Shown here one piece after another: positions 1 to 9,800 of a stretch of DNA of 64,000 nucleotides. Each line of letters starts with the position of its first letter. Position 1 is the stretch's first letter. The stretch lies in the NCBI GenBank assembly GCA_965248255.1, contig CBDFIW010000004.1, positions 992,001 to 1,056,000 of the forward strand, in the 5' to 3' direction. The translations under genes and the position numbers were made by a program. The notes under the pieces are model-generated. The model had not been told where the DNA came from. It worked only from the letters and a program-made list of their open reading frames with translations, and ran no database searches. Origin of the DNA: JAKZVK01 sp965248255 (lineage in GTDB: Bacteria > Acidobacteriota > Terriglobia > Bryobacterales > UBA6623).

Positions 1-807
1 CATGAGCCACTGGAACCATTCTTCCGACTGGTTTTCTGTGAAGTCGAGGCCGATGGACACATGCTCGATACCGGCCAGCTCGACCCAGTATTCGATCGTG
101 TCGAGAACGTCGTCGAGCGTCGAGTCGTAGCCCCGCTTGAGGAAGGCGGGGAAAATGTTGGCCCCAACGACCCCGCCCCTCGCCACGAGGGCCCTGACCT
201 CGTTGTCGGTCTTGTTGCGTGGATGCTCGCACAAGGCCTTCGGGTTCGCGTGACTGAACCACACCGGATGCTCTGAAAGCTCGATGGCGTCCATGGTGGT
301 CCGGTGGCCGACATGCGAAAGATCGACAACCATCCCCAGCCGATTCATCTCCGCGACGAGATCCACGCCGAACTTGCTCAGGCCCACGTCCTGGCCTTCG
401 TAGCAACCGGCCCCGGCGTAGTTGAGGTCGTTGTAGGTCAGTTGAATCACCCGAACGCCAAGCCGGTGAAAGACCTCGACCAAGTGCAGATCGTCCTCGA
501 TGGGAGAGGAGTTCTGAAAACCGAAAATAATGCCGACTCGGTTGTCCTGTTTCGCGGCATGAAGGTCAGCGAGGGAAGCGACCGGACGGATCCACTTTGA
601 GTAGGTCTCGAAGTCGCGGTAGAACCGTCCGATGTTCTGGATCGTCTGCTTCGACCCCTCCCAGACGGCGACGGTGGCGTTAAACGCCGTGATGCCCCCT
701 TCGTGCAGGTGGCGATAGACTGCCTCGTCACCCCAACGGCTGACGTTGAGCCCGTCGATGATGATCGAGCGCCGGTGCAGCTCTTTCGCTTCGGAACTCG
801 GCTCCAT
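1..807 (-). CDS. M19-family (renal/membrane) dipeptidase, 3' part outside the window
   Basis: Peptidase M19 family protein; 269 codons are visible and the frame is still open at base 1, so the C-terminus is missing. Family members hydrolyse dipeptides with a metal centre in a TIM barrel. Typical segments are visible: 'VFHRLGVRVIQLTYN', 'EMNRLGMVVDLSHVGHR' and 'VWFSHANPKALCEHPRNK'. The start ATG (805-807) has a good Shine-Dalgarno, AGAGGAGG, just upstream. Oddly, the usual N-terminal metal motif D-G-H-x-D is not present; the equivalent place reads 'IIDGLNVSRW'. Some M19 relatives lack these ligands, so dipeptidase activity is uncertain. No signal peptide is seen, unlike the second M19 protein at 32.9 kb. 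An IS5-type element begins 150 bp upstream of the start. Confidence 0.85.
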   Translation of the reverse strand, partial: MEPSSEAKELHRRSIIIDGLNVSRWGDEAVYRHLHEGGITAFNATVAVWEGSKQTIQNIGRFYRDFETYSKWIRPVASLADLHAAKQDNRVGIIFGFQNSSPIEDDLHLVEVFHRLGVRVIQLTYNDLNYAGAGCYEGQDVGLSKFGVDLVAEMNRLGMVVDLSHVGHRTTMDAIELSEHPVWFSHANPKALCEHPRNKTDNEVRALVARGGVVGANIFPAFLKRGYDSTLDDVLDTIEYWVELAGIEHVSIGLDFTENQSEEWFQWLM

Positions 808-956
808 GCCTTCCTCCTCTGGTCAGGCTACAGCGTGCGATGAATCGGCCACTTGCGGCACGCGCGAGTCGGCTATCGGACAGTGGCTGGAGCAGAGCGC
901 TGTCTCCGCCCCCGAAGCGCCACAGATCACCAATCCGCTTGCAACGTAATATACTA

Positions 957-1785
957 GGGCGTGTTAACACTAAGTCGCAAAAGCTGCTATACTCGGAGGT
1001 ATGGAGATCACCGAGCAGCAATACCGCCGCATCGAGCCGGTCCTGCCCCGCCAGCGCGGCAATGTGAGCCTGCCGAACCTCACGGTTTTGAACGCCATGT
1101 TGCATGTCGCCGAGCAGGGCTGCAAATGGCGCGGCTTGCCTAAACGCTTCGGTAACTGGCACACCATTTATACCCGCATGAACCGCTGGTCGAAGAACGG
1201 CGTGCTCGACGCCGTCTTCGAGAAACTGCAGCGCGAGCAGCTGGCCCGCATCCGAATCGAAGCCGTGTCAATGGACTCGACCATCGTGAAGGTTCATCCC
1301 GACGGCACGGGCGCGTTAAAAAAACGGTCCGCAAGCGATCGGCAAATCCCGCGGCGGATGGACCACCAAGATTCATATGGTTGCCGCAAATGCTCGAACG
1401 GCGATAACCTTCGCTCTCTCGCCCGGCCAAGCGCACGACGCCCAGCAGGGCCGCGAACTGCTCGGTGGTCTGGGGCCACTGCCCGAGCCGCTGCCGCTGC
1501 TGATGGACGGCGCCTATGAGGACGATCAGACACGCCAACTGGCTTTGGATTTCGGATGGATTCCCGTCGTGCCGCCCCGGCGCACCCGCCTGGAGCCGTG
1601 GGAATACGACCGAGCGCTCTATCGCCGCCGCAACGAGATCGAGAGACTCTTCCGACGGCTCAAGGGATTCCGCCGCATCTTCTCCCGCTTCGACAAGCTC
1701 GACGTCATGTTCCTCGCCTTCCTCCACTTCGCCCTCATCGTCGAGGCTCTACGTTTCGATACCCTACGTTAGTGTTAACACGCCC
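957..1785 (+). mobile_element. IS5-family insertion sequence, copy 1 (829 bp)
   Basis: Ends are GGGCGTGTTAACACTAA and its exact inverse, about 17 bp of perfect terminal inverted repeat. Both sides carry TA, consistent with a 2-bp TA target duplication. A second copy lies at 53551-54380 and is one base longer. The left end is 150 bp upstream of the M19 gene. The right end directly abuts an IS630-type element: the TA at 1786-1787 is shared by both. Confidence 0.93.
1001..1772 (+). pseudogene. IS5-family transposase (orfA/orfB), probably inactive copy
   Basis: Two overlapping frames encode a DDE transposase. OrfA starts at 1001 ('MEITEQQYRRIEPVLPRQRG') and carries the first Asp in 'VSMDSTIVK'. 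The rest continues in another frame with 'MVAANARTAITFALSPGQAH', the second Asp in 'LLMDGAYED' and the Glu in 'RRRNEIERLFRRLKG'. In the sister copy the frames are joined by a -1 shift on an A8 run. Here the run is only A7 (1318-1324), so a -1 slip no longer restores the frame and a +1 (or -2) shift would be needed. I therefore read this copy as disabled by a one-base deletion. A sequencing error in the homopolymer would give the same picture. Confidence 0.8.
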
Positions 1786-1787
1786 TA

Positions 1788-2951
1788 GTGTAGTGCACCA
1801 TAAATAATGTAACTTATATTGGCTTCCCATCGTCTCTATTAACAGGAGGCATGGGATGCGAAGAGCACAACCAGTAACTTTGAACACAGCGCAATGCAAG
1901 CAGTTGGACCGCTACGCGCGCGGCCGCCAAGTCGCCGTTCGTCTCGCCCTGCGAGCCAGGATTGTCCTGCTGGCCGCCGACGGTCTCGAGAATAAGCAGA
2001 TCGCCGCACAGCTCGGTGTCTCGCGGCAGTTGGTGGCCCGCTGGCGCACGCGCTTTCTCGAAAGCAGCATCGCCGGCATTGCAAAAGACGCCCCACGGCC
2101 CGGTCGTAAACCTGCCGTCTCGAAGCAGAAAGTACAGCAGATCATCCACAAGACCACCCGCGAGAAACCGTCCAACGCCACCCACTGGAGCCGCCGCACC
2201 ATGGCCGCCGCGGCCGGCGTCAGCGCTTCCACCGTGGGACGGATTTGGCGCGCCCATGGCCTCAAGCCCCACCGCGTCAAGACCTTCAAGCTCAGCAATG
2301 ACCCGCGTTTCGCCGAGAAACTCGACGACATCGTCGGACTCTATCTCAATCCGCCTGAGCATGCTCTGGTTCTCTCGCTCGATGAGAAGTCCCAAATCCA
2401 AGCCCTCGATCGCACCCAGCCCGGCCTGCCGCTCAAAAAGGGACGCGGCCAAACGATGACCCACGATTACAAGCGCAACGGCACGACCACCCTGTTTGCG
2501 GCGCTCAACAGCCTTGACGGCAGCGTGATCGCCGAGTGCATGCCCCGACACAGCCACCAGGAATGGCTGCGCTTCCTGCGCTTAATTGACCGCCGCACTC
2601 CCAAGGACAAACAGCTTCATCTCATCGTGGACAACTATGCCACCCACAAGCATGCCGCTGTGAAGCGTTGGCTCGATCGTCACCCGCGCTTCCACATTCA
2701 TTTCACCCCGACCTCGGCGTCGTGGCTGAACATGGTCGAGCGATTCTTTCGCGATCTCACCGTCAAGCGCCTGCGCCGCGGCGTGTTTCGCAGCGTGGAC
2801 GAGCTCGTCGCCGCCATTGACGACTACATCGCCCAGCACAACGGGCATCCCACGCCCTTCATCTGGACCGCGACCGCCTCCGACATCTTCGAGAAAGTCA
2901 AGCGCGGACGTGCCGCCCTGCATAAGGTGCAATCTGCTTGACGCACTACAC
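1788..2951 (+). mobile_element. IS630-family insertion sequence type A, copy 1 (1164 bp)
   Basis: Ends are GTGTAGTGC and GCACTACAC, flanked on both sides by TA (1786-1787 and 2952-2953), the usual IS630 target duplication. It is inserted exactly at the TA bordering the IS5 element, so the two form a tandem pair. A second copy in opposite orientation lies at 51561-52725. It carries one intact transposase gene. Confidence 0.92.
1856..2941 (+). CDS. IS630-family transposase, intact
   Basis: 361-residue transposase of the Tc1/mariner-IS630 superfamily. The N-terminal half has a helix-turn-helix ('NKQIAAQLGVSRQLVARWRT') and a second winged-helix segment around residues 120-150. The catalytic domain shows the DDE triad in 'LVLSLDEKSQIQALDRTQ', 'LHLIVDNYATHKH' and 'SASWLNMVERFFRDLT'. 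A good SD (AACAGGAGGC) precedes the ATG. The stop lies 10 bp from the right IS end. The protein is full length with no disruption, unlike the copy at 51.6-52.7 kb. Confidence 0.95.
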   Translation: MRRAQPVTLNTAQCKQLDRYARGRQVAVRLALRARIVLLAADGLENKQIAAQLGVSRQLVARWRTRFLESSIAGIAKDAPRPGRKPAVSKQKVQQIIHKTTREKPSNATHWSRRTMAAAAGVSASTVGRIWRAHGLKPHRVKTFKLSNDPRFAEKLDDIVGLYLNPPEHALVLSLDEKSQIQALDRTQPGLPLKKGRGQTMTHDYKRNGTTTLFAALNSLDGSVIAECMPRHSHQEWLRFLRLIDRRTPKDKQLHLIVDNYATHKHAAVKRWLDRHPRFHIHFTPTSASWLNMVERFFRDLTVKRLRRGVFRSVDELVAAIDDYIAQHNGHPTPFIWTATASDIFEKVKRGRAALHKVQSA

Positions 2952-2975
2952 TAGACTGTCCGCCAGTGCAAGCAA

Positions 2976-3275
2976 ATGCCTTCCAGACTCACAAAGCAGC
3001 AGGTCCAAGGCGTGTTCCCTGCCCTGCCTACCCCGTTCACCGCCGATGGCAAGGTCGACCTGCCTAGGCTTGAGCGGGGCGTTGCGCACGTCCTGCGCGG
3101 CGTTGTTCACGGGCTCTAGGCGCTCGGATCGAGTTGTGAGTTCCCCGCGCTCAGCGCAACCGAGCGAAAACTGGTGATAGAAACTGCCGTCGCAGCCGCC
3201 GGTGGCAACGTGCCAGTCGTGGCCGGTGTGGCTCGACGAGACCTGCGGCCTTTGCTGGAGGATCTGAGATCAACC
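2976..3275 (+). pseudogene. Remnant of a DapA/NanA-family (dihydrodipicolinate synthase-like) gene
   Basis: The reading frame starting at 2976 gives 'GVFPALPTPFTADGKVDL', the hallmark N-terminus of the DHDPS/NAL aldolase family. It then meets an in-frame TAG at 3117-3119. Past the stop the same frame continues as family sequence, 'ALGSSCEFPALSATERKLVI', then 'GNVPVVAGVARRDLR'. Only about 90 of some 300 residues remain; the lysine-bearing barrel half is gone. The frame runs directly into the DUF3830 remnant, which suggests a deletion joined the two genes. The IS630 right end is 25 bp upstream. Confidence 0.75.
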
Positions 3276-3795
3276 ATGGCTCGATACATGGAAATAATCT
3301 TGGAAAAGAGGAACGTTCGCTGCGTGGCGTGTCTGCTCGACGACGAGGCCCCCAGAACCTGTGAAGCGGTCTGGAAGGCTTTGCCCTTGGCAGGTCAGGT
3401 GTACCACGCCAAGTACGCCAGCAATGAGATCTACACGCTCGTCTCTACCTTCGCCGACGAGTAGCCTGGCCGCGGAGAACCGCACGCTGGTCCCGACGGG
3501 AGGCGACATCTTATACTTCTACTTCCCTCCAGGAACCAAGGTGCCGCGCGAATCCCGCAGCCTCGACGTGGACGCACAGGGCATCATCGACCTGGCGGTG
3601 TTCTACGACCGAAACAATCTGCTGCTCTCTCCCAGCGAAGGCCCGACGCCGGGCAATCACTTTGCGGTCATCGTGAAGAATCAGGAAGAGATGAGACAAG
3701 CCGGCCACGACGTCTGGCGGGAAGGCTTTGCCGGAGAGCGCCTGGTCTACCGACGACTGGAGGAAGAGGGGATCAAAGAGTGGGGCCTCGACTAG
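3276..3795 (+). pseudogene. DUF3830-like protein, frameshifted
   Basis: The first frame (3276-3464) reads 'LEKRNVRCVACLLDDEAPRT', then 'AGQVYHAKYASNEIYTLVST', typical of the DUF3830/cyclophilin-like family of unknown function. It stops at TAG 3462-3464. The remainder continues one frame over: 'ENRTLVPTGGDILYFYFPPG', then 'DLAVFYDRNNLLLSPSEG', ending at 3795. The two parts together are about the expected length (~170 residues), so a single indel near 3455-3470 explains the break. Such proteins often sit beside amidohydrolase, aldolase or dehydrogenase genes, which fits the DapA-like remnant just upstream. The family assignment is from memory of conserved motifs. Confidence 0.65.
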
Positions 3796-3813
3796 CCGTC
3801 TGAAGCAAGCAGT

Positions 3814-3990
3814 ATCTGAACAAACATGTCAAGCTTTCAAAGAGCAGCGTGCCCCCGAAACAGCCGAGCCCCGAACGCCAGTGAGGGGTCAAGAACCCGA
3901 TTAGCCATTCGAAAGCTCGTACCCGTCACTGGCGTTCCAGGCGCGGTTTCTCAATCGTCGCTGGTCGGTTTGAGGTCGTAGACTTCGCTG
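3814..3990 (+). repeat. Dispersed hairpin repeat A, copy 1
   Basis: About 175 bp that recurs at 14205-14379 with roughly 80-90% identity. The core is a long imperfect hairpin: one arm contains GAGCCCCGAACGCCAGTGA (about 3865-3883) and the other TCACTGGCGTTCC (3926-3938), spaced by about 43 bases. The 3' portion, CTGGTCGGTTTGAGGTCG.AGACTTCGCT, recurs alone at 58940-58966. No coding potential is seen. Confidence 0.8.
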
Positions 3991-4089
3991 GTGGAATGCC
4001 GCAAGGAAAACTTGATGGTAAACGAGCAGCCGGGCGGGCGCAGGGGCCCGCCCCCTACAGTCTCGCTGGATACTCCTACGCCTCCACGG
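3986..4089 (-). repeat. Inverted-repeat element B, copy 1
   Basis: About 104 bp whose reverse complement matches the element at 58963-59086. Shared blocks are TTTTCCTTGC, the GC palindrome CGGGCGGGCGC.GGGGCCCGCC with CCTACAGTCTCGCTGG, and ACTCCTACGCCT. One end (CGCTGGTGGA) corresponds to the 10-bp terminal repeat of copy 2 with one mismatch; the other end appears eroded next to the IS target site. It may be a small non-autonomous element. Confidence 0.65.
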
Positions 4090-4188
4090 ATCTTCCTCGA
4101 CTCGGGTTGTTGAAGCCCAATGATAATGTCCCCTTGAGCGCCCAATAGAAATGTCCCCTAATCTGGACCTCTGCGAGGAGGTGAAAGA

Positions 4189-5469
4189 TTGGGAAGGACA
4201 TGGATGAGTGCCAAGGAGTTGAGGCGCGGCGAAGTGCTGAGCCGAGTGAAACGAGGGGAACTGAAGTTGACCGAAGCCACCGCACTGCTGGAGGTCAGCT
4301 ACCGCCAAGCGAAGCGGCTCAACAAGCGTTACCGAGCAGGCGGGGTCAAGGCTTTGGTGCACGGTAACGTCGGCCGCGCTTCGAACCGAGCCGATGACAA
4401 GCGCCGCGAGCAGGTTCTCGAGTTGGTGCACGCAAACTATGCGGGCGAGGGGCACGAGCGCTTCGGGCCGACGCTGGCGTCGGAACATCTGGCAGCCGAT
4501 CAGGGCCTGGAAGTGCCGCGCGAAACGCTGCGGCGCTGGATGCTCGCTGCAGGCCTGTGGAGCCGGAGTCGCAAGCGCCCACCGCATCGCAGCCGGCGGC
4601 AACGCAAAGCGCACTTCGGCGAGCTGATTCAACTCGACGGTTCGCACCACCACTGGCTGGAAGGACGCGGCCCGAAAGCCTGTCTGATGAACTTTGTCGA
4701 TGACGCGACCGGTCTTGCACTGTGCCGCTTCTCGGGCCAGGAAACGACCTGGGCCGCGGCCGATCTGCTCCAAGCCTGGGTGCGCCAACACGGCGTTCCC
4801 AAGGCGTTGTACTGCGACTGGAAAAACGTCTACCAGCGCCAGCCGACGTCGCGGTAAGCACTGGAAGGCATCAAGCCCGAGACGCAGTTCGGGCGCATGT
4901 GCGCGAAGCTTGGCATTGGCATCATTGCCGCATCGTCGCCGCAAACCAAGGGACGTGTCGAACGCCATCACGGCACGCACCAGGACCGCCTGATCAAGAA
5001 GATGCGGCTGCGGGGCATCGTTGATTACGAGGCGGCGAACCGTTACCTCGGCGAGGAGTACTTAGCCGAGCACAACGAGCGCTTCTGCTGCGAGCCGGCG
5101 GCGGGAGCGGACTTTCACCAGGCGCTACCCCGCGGCACCGAGCTGCGAGGGGTGTTCTGCTTCGAGTACGAACGGGTGGTGAGCAACGACCAGGTGGTGC
5201 GTTTCGAGAATCGTTGTTTGCAGTTGAAGCCGAAACGCAATCAGGGCGTGGGGGCGGGTGCACGGGTGACGGTCCAACAGGGGCGCGATGAGAGCTTGCA
5301 GGTGAGGTTTGAGGGGCACGAGATCGAGCACGAAGTGATCGCCACGCCGACGCCACGGCTGCGGACGAAGCCGGCACCGCAGGGGAACGTGGTGGCCGGA
5401 CGCAAGCCGGCGGCGAACCACCCCTGGCGGCGAGCTGTGCTGCGGAAAACACGAGCTGCGAATTCATAA
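4189..5469 (+). pseudogene. ISNCY/IS1202-like transposase with nonsense mutation
   Basis: Same 426-codon gene as in copies 2 and 3, but a GAA codon is TAA at 4855-4857, cutting the protein after 222 residues. Sequence resumes in frame as 'EGIKPETQFGRMCAKLGIGI', so only a single base differs. The motifs are intact: N-terminal HTH ('LTEATALLEVSYRQAKRLNK'), first Asp 'ELIQLDGSHHHWLEG', second Asp 'ALYCDWKNVYQ' and Glu 'GRVERHHGTHQDRLIKK' (the last lies after the stop). The preferred start is TTG 4189, with AGGAGGTG five bases upstream; ATG 4204 is an alternative. Confidence 0.9.
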
Positions 5470-5471
5470 GA

Positions 5472-5618
5472 GGGCTGTGGAAATGCCGGGTCGGATGGAA
5501 AGCGTGGAAAACCTTGTGGCGGCAGCCGTGCCGGGCTCGGGGAACCGTGGATGGTTTTCCACCCTTCCCACCGCCCCTTGGAAATCGCTGCGCGATTCCC
5601 ACAGTTCCACAGCCCCGA
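5472..5618. repeat. Imperfect long inverted repeat in the IS 3' non-coding segment
   Basis: Between the transposase stop and the right end lies about 150 bp of foldback DNA. GGGCTGTGGAA pairs with TTCCACAGCCCC at the outside, and GGAAAGCGTGGAAAACC pairs with GGTTTTCCACCCTTCC inside. The same segment is present in copies 2 and 3. A short frame beginning 'MEMPGRMESVENLVAAAV' runs through it and out across the IS end. The function is unknown; it may be a transcription-stopping structure or simply passenger DNA. Confidence 0.7.
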
Positions 5619-5790
5619 CGATGACGATTCTCTCCTATCACCAAGGGGACACTTCTACTGGGCGACCGAAGGGGACATTTCTATTGGGCCTTGACATCTT
5701 CCTCGACTCGGGCTGGCGCTCAAGGGACTCCTCTTGAGACAATGGCGAGGGAAAGTCACTGTAGTCACTTAACACGAAAACGGAGGAACG

Positions 5791-6501
5791 ATGAACTGCG
5801 AAGGATTACCTAGCCATACCGAACTACAAGCCGCTCTCGCTGCCGCTGTCGGCAGTCCACCAAGTGGAAACGGGGGCTTTGATCTGCACATGTGGGCCAC
5901 GATCGTCGACCGGGACGGGATCGTCTGTGCGGTTGCCTTCACCGGGAACGATAGGGGCGACCAGTGGCCAGGAAGCCGAGTGATTTCAGCGCAAAAAGCC
6001 AATACCGCCAATGCCTTCAGTCTGCCCGGCTTGGCTCTCTCCACCGCCAATCTGTGGGCCGCGGTGCAACCAGGGGGAAGTCTCTTCGGCTTACAACACA
6101 GCAATCCGGTTGACACCGCAGTTGCTTACGGGGGCAATCCGGAAAATTACGGACAGGACAACGACCCGATGGGGGGGAAGAGAATCGGCGGAGTGAATGT
6201 CTTCGGCGGCGGGCTGGCGCTCTATAACAGCGAAGGCGCACTCGTAGGAGCCATAGGCGTCAGCGGGGACAGCTCGTGTTCCGACCACAACGTCGCCTGG
6301 CGGACACGCAATAATCTTGGCCTGGATCACGTCCCCGGGGGTATAAGCGGTGACGCGGCGAGGCCTGATAACATCGTCTTCGACCTCGCGGACGATGCCG
6401 GGGGGAATCCCGAGTCTGCGGGCGGATTTGGTCATCCGCACTCTACCGCCAATGCGGACAACGAAAGCGCGATTGCAGGGTCCCTGCCGGCGATACCGTA
6501 G
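5791..6501 (+). CDS. GlcG/HbpS family (DUF336) haem-binding-like protein
   Basis: 236 residues with the GlcG/HbpS (PF03928-type) fold pattern. 'WATIVDRDGIVCAVAFTGND' forms the first strands, 'VISAQKANTANAFSLPGLAL' is the conserved Ala-Lys-Ala helix, 'GGVNVFGGGLALYNSEGALV' is the glycine-rich strand pair, and 'GAIGVSGDSSCSDHNVAWRT' is the signature C-terminal G-x-S-G-D. Relatives bind haem or corrinoids or are of unknown role. No signal peptide is seen at this start. The start ATG is supported by ACGGAGGAACG. The C-terminal ~45 residues (GHPHSTANADNES) extend beyond the core domain. The gene follows the IS1202-like element by about 95 bp and stands alone. Confidence 0.85.
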   Translation: MNCEGLPSHTELQAALAAAVGSPPSGNGGFDLHMWATIVDRDGIVCAVAFTGNDRGDQWPGSRVISAQKANTANAFSLPGLALSTANLWAAVQPGGSLFGLQHSNPVDTAVAYGGNPENYGQDNDPMGGKRIGGVNVFGGGLALYNSEGALVGAIGVSGDSSCSDHNVAWRTRNNLGLDHVPGGISGDAARPDNIVFDLADDAGGNPESAGGFGHPHSTANADNESAIAGSLPAIP

Positions 6502-6767
6502 TTGTTTAGGAAAACAGAGACAGGCTGCTTGACCTTGGTGGTCGCTCGGCCGGCCGTCCCGGGGCCGTGCCTGGCGTGCATCCACCCGCGTTGAAAAGAT
6601 CGAGCTGAACAGTCCGGTCGCAAGCGCCTCGAGGTCTGCTTCGGCAACTCCATCACCGAAATCATCGCCCAGGTCTGATCAGTTTCGAGCACGCCCGAAT
6701 CAGTTTGGTCCGTGGGACGCGACATCTCCATAAGACGGGAGAACGGCGGCCAACCGTGCCGCCAAGA
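6502..6767. other. Intergenic region, no gene recognised
   Basis: 266 bp between two convergent genes. It contains a small hairpin, GGCGGC-N7-GCCGCC, at about 6745-6763. No credible reading frame, promoter or RNA gene was seen. Confidence 0.6.
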
Positions 6768-6801
6768 GAAAATAAAAAGGGCCGACCCGAAGGCCGGCCC
6801 T
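6768..6801 (-). terminator. Rho-independent terminator of the TonB receptor gene
   Basis: On the minus strand AGGGCCGGCC-TTCGGGTC-GGCCCT is followed by TTTTTATTTT, a GC-rich stem plus U-tract, 25 bp after the receptor stop codon. Confidence 0.88.
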
Positions 6802-6825
6802 GGGTTGAAGGTTGATGCGAAGCGG

Positions 6826-9800
6826 CTAGAACATAAGCTTCAGGCCGAATGAAAGGATCCGCATGTCTTGTCGGGTACCTCGGATCTCGCCCTGACGAGA
6901 GCCGTCCGGCGTGAGCTGCGTGGACGAAGAATACGACAGGCGGTTCGACGGCGCACTGAAATACGGTGTATTGAACGCGTTGTAGTATTCAGAGCGGAAC
7001 TGTACAGTGAATGTCTCCGTGACCCGGAAGTTCTTGAAGAGGCCGAAATCGACTCTCTTCTGTCCCGGCGAGTCCGACGCGTTATAGCCGAGGTCGCCGA
7101 AATGGCACAGATCCTGCCGCTCGGGAATGCGGCACGTGACTCGCTGGAAAGCGCTCGGCTGGTACCACAGCTTGCGGTTCTGGCCGTCGAACGCGGGCTG
7201 CCCGACGAGCTCAGGCCGCGGGTCCTCCTCACGTACGTTCAGATCAGTCCGTGACGCTTCGATGTTGTAAGGAAAGCCGGTGCGCAACGAGATGATCCCG
7301 TTCGACTGCCAGCCGCCGATGACGTGCTTGAGAGCTCCCGGCAGGTTGCCTCCCGGCAGGTCCCAGACGAAGTTCGCCACCATGTTGTGCCGCTGGTCCC
7401 AATTGAACCGACCACGAGAGCAGTGGCCGCAGAGCCGTGGCTCATTGATCTGCGCGCCCTGATTGCCTCCGGCTTCGCCGTCTCCATGCGTCTTCGAGTA
7501 GGTGTAGGCGACACCGAAGGTAATCCCGGACGAGTAACGCTTTTTCAGCTCCATTTGCAAGCCGTGGTGAAAAGCGTTGTGGTAGGTATCCAGGTAGCGG
7601 ACCGTCGACAGGTTCTGGACGCCAAGCTCCGGCGTGGCCGGATCGAAGAATCGCGGGAAGGGACGATTCGCTTGGATGTTGCTGTCCGACGAAGGCGGCG
7701 GAGAGTTCCAGTTCCTCATGCTGTTGCCGACGTGGCGCATCGCATGGCCCACATAGCCAACTTTCAACTGTGTGTTATACCCCAGGTCCCGCTGGACGTC
7801 GAAGCTCCACTTCCACACGTCGCCATCCTTCGCCTCCGGATTGACCGCCACCGTGTTGACAGGGTTCCCGAGGTTGCTGGGAAGTGCGCCGACGTTGTCC
7901 AGGAATGGGTCGTCCAGAGTGATCGCGTTCGCGTTGTTCAGGAATCTTTCCGGTTGGAGAGTGATCGGCGTCCCCGCGGCCCCGGTGACCGTCACGGCCG
8001 GAACACCCTCCGCAGTCGTGGCCTGGATGAACTCGGTCGCGGCGGCCAACGGCGGATTCAGATTCAGAATCGACCAGTTGTTCCAGTGCATGAGGTTGTC
8101 GAAGTAACCCGCCCCGACTCGCACCACCCACTTCTCCGTTGGCCGATAGGCGATGCCCAGCCGCGGCATGAAGAAGCGAACGTCTTGATGGAACAGCTTG
8201 ACGTCGCCGCCCGCACCCACAGCCGGCGGTCCCATGGTGGGGATATCGATTCCCGTCGCCGGATCGATAAACCCGCCGTTGCCGACGGCGGTGCCCGGCG
8301 CGTGGTTGTCGTTCGGGAATAGGACCGTCCGCAAGAAACCAAGACGGTCGCGGAGGTTCCCATCGTAGTCAAACCGGAAACCCATGTTGATGGTCAGCCG
8401 CGGGCTAAACTTCCAGTCATCCTGGATGTAGTAACCCTGGCGGATCGCAACCGGGCTGGTGATGGCCACCCCTTCGGGCGTCTCCGTCGAGGACGGAATG
8501 CCCATCAGGAACGAGGCATGGTTCAGGCCCGTCTCGTTGTTGCTCCAGCGCACCCGGCCGCGGCCCAAGTTGGCCGCGCCGTCATGCATCGTCAGACGGT
8601 AGACTTCGCCGCCCATCTTCAGGTTGTGAGAACCCTTGATGATCGACAGATGGTTGCCGATCTGTTGGTTGTTGGGGTTGTTGTACTCCCGGCCGTCGCT
8701 GACGTTGTAGAGACTCAGGTTGGGGTAGCCGTGCTCGTCGGTATCAAGCTGGCGCCCCGAGCCCGCCACGATGTGGAACGGCCCGATGCCGAGGCCCGGC
8801 ATGTTGAAGCTGTCGTCCCCCGTGCGGGGACTGAAGCTTCCGCGGCTGAACTCCTGGAAGCCGAACCGGAACTCGTTGATCATGTTCTGATTGAACGTGT
8901 GGATCCATTGTGTAGCGAGGTTGTAGGTGCTCTCCGCCCGGGTGGTGAGGAAGTTCGGGTTTAAACTAGGACTCTTCCGATCGCTTTTCGAGACCGCAAG
9001 CCGTCCGAAGATGCGGTCCGCATCGCTGAAGTGGTGATCGACTTTCGAGAAGTACTGATTCACGGTCAAGGGATTGACTATTCCAACGCGGCGGGTGAAA
9101 TCCAGGGGGGTCCGGCTGGCGAAAGTCGGCCCGCGCCACCACCGGCAAGATGTTGTCTCGAATCCCGGGGTGGATGCGGCTCGACGGGATGACGTTGTTG
9201 GGGAACGGAGTACCCGTAAACGGATCGTAGATCAGGATGGGATTGCGCAGGCCGCCCCCGGAACGAGGCGTAGGCTGCAACAGCTCCGAGAAGTCTCCCC
9301 CTCGAAACGTATCGTGGGGGAAGAAGCCTTCGCTCACACTCTTCGTTCGCTCACGTCGGGCTTCCCAGTCGAACATCCAGAACGTCTTGTTCTTGACGAT
9401 CGGACCGCTCAGAACGACACCGAAGGTGTTGCGGATGCGCTGGTTCACCTCTCTACGCTCGTCGGCCGCCCGCTCGAAGTTCAGGAAGTAGGGCTCGGCG
9501 TCGAGTTCGTTGTTGCGTAAGAACTCGAAAACGGTCCCGTGCAGATCGTTGGTACCGCTCTTGAGCGTGATGTTCGTCACGGCGCCACCGCCGAAGCCGG
9601 TCTCTGCGGAGAAGGAACTGGTCTGCAGTTTGAACTCTTCAATCGCTTCAATCGAGGGCACGAACGGAGTGACCGAGCGGCGTACATCGACCGTATCCGT
9701 GCCGTCGAGGGTGACCACTTGGTGAAGCTCGCGCACACCATTGGCGCTCACCGAATAGCTGCCTTCGGGGATATACCCCCCGTCGCTGCGGGACTAACCC

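Larger units (their letters stand above)
4109..5695 (+). mobile_element. IS1202/ISNCY-like insertion sequence, copy 1 (1587 bp)
   Basis: Begins GTTGAAGCCCAAT and ends ATTGGGCCTTGAC. Copies 2 and 3 (10505-12091, 22407-23993) have exactly the same length. It is flanked by a 19-bp direct repeat, ATCTTCCTCGACTCGGGTT at 4090-4108 and the same with one mismatch at 5696-5714. Each end has two tandem ~18-bp sites (CCCAATnnnAATGTCCCC) whose starts are 25 bp apart at the left end (4116 and 4141), probably transposase-binding sites. The long target duplication and ISNCY-type transposase match what I recall of the IS1202 family; the sub-group is not certain. Confidence 0.92.

Noticed and set aside
7324..8322. 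Large plus-strand open frame within the TonB receptor
   Set aside because: It is antisense to the barrel-coding frame, Arg/Val-rich, and has no motifs; a shadow of high GC.
3117..9796. Two in-frame TAG codons in otherwise coherent frames (3117-3119, 9794-9796), suggesting amber recoding
   Set aside because: Other genes here (e.g. 5791-6501, 42680-43516) end normally in TAG, and the other broken genes have TAA or TGA or indels. Simple nonsense mutation is more likely.
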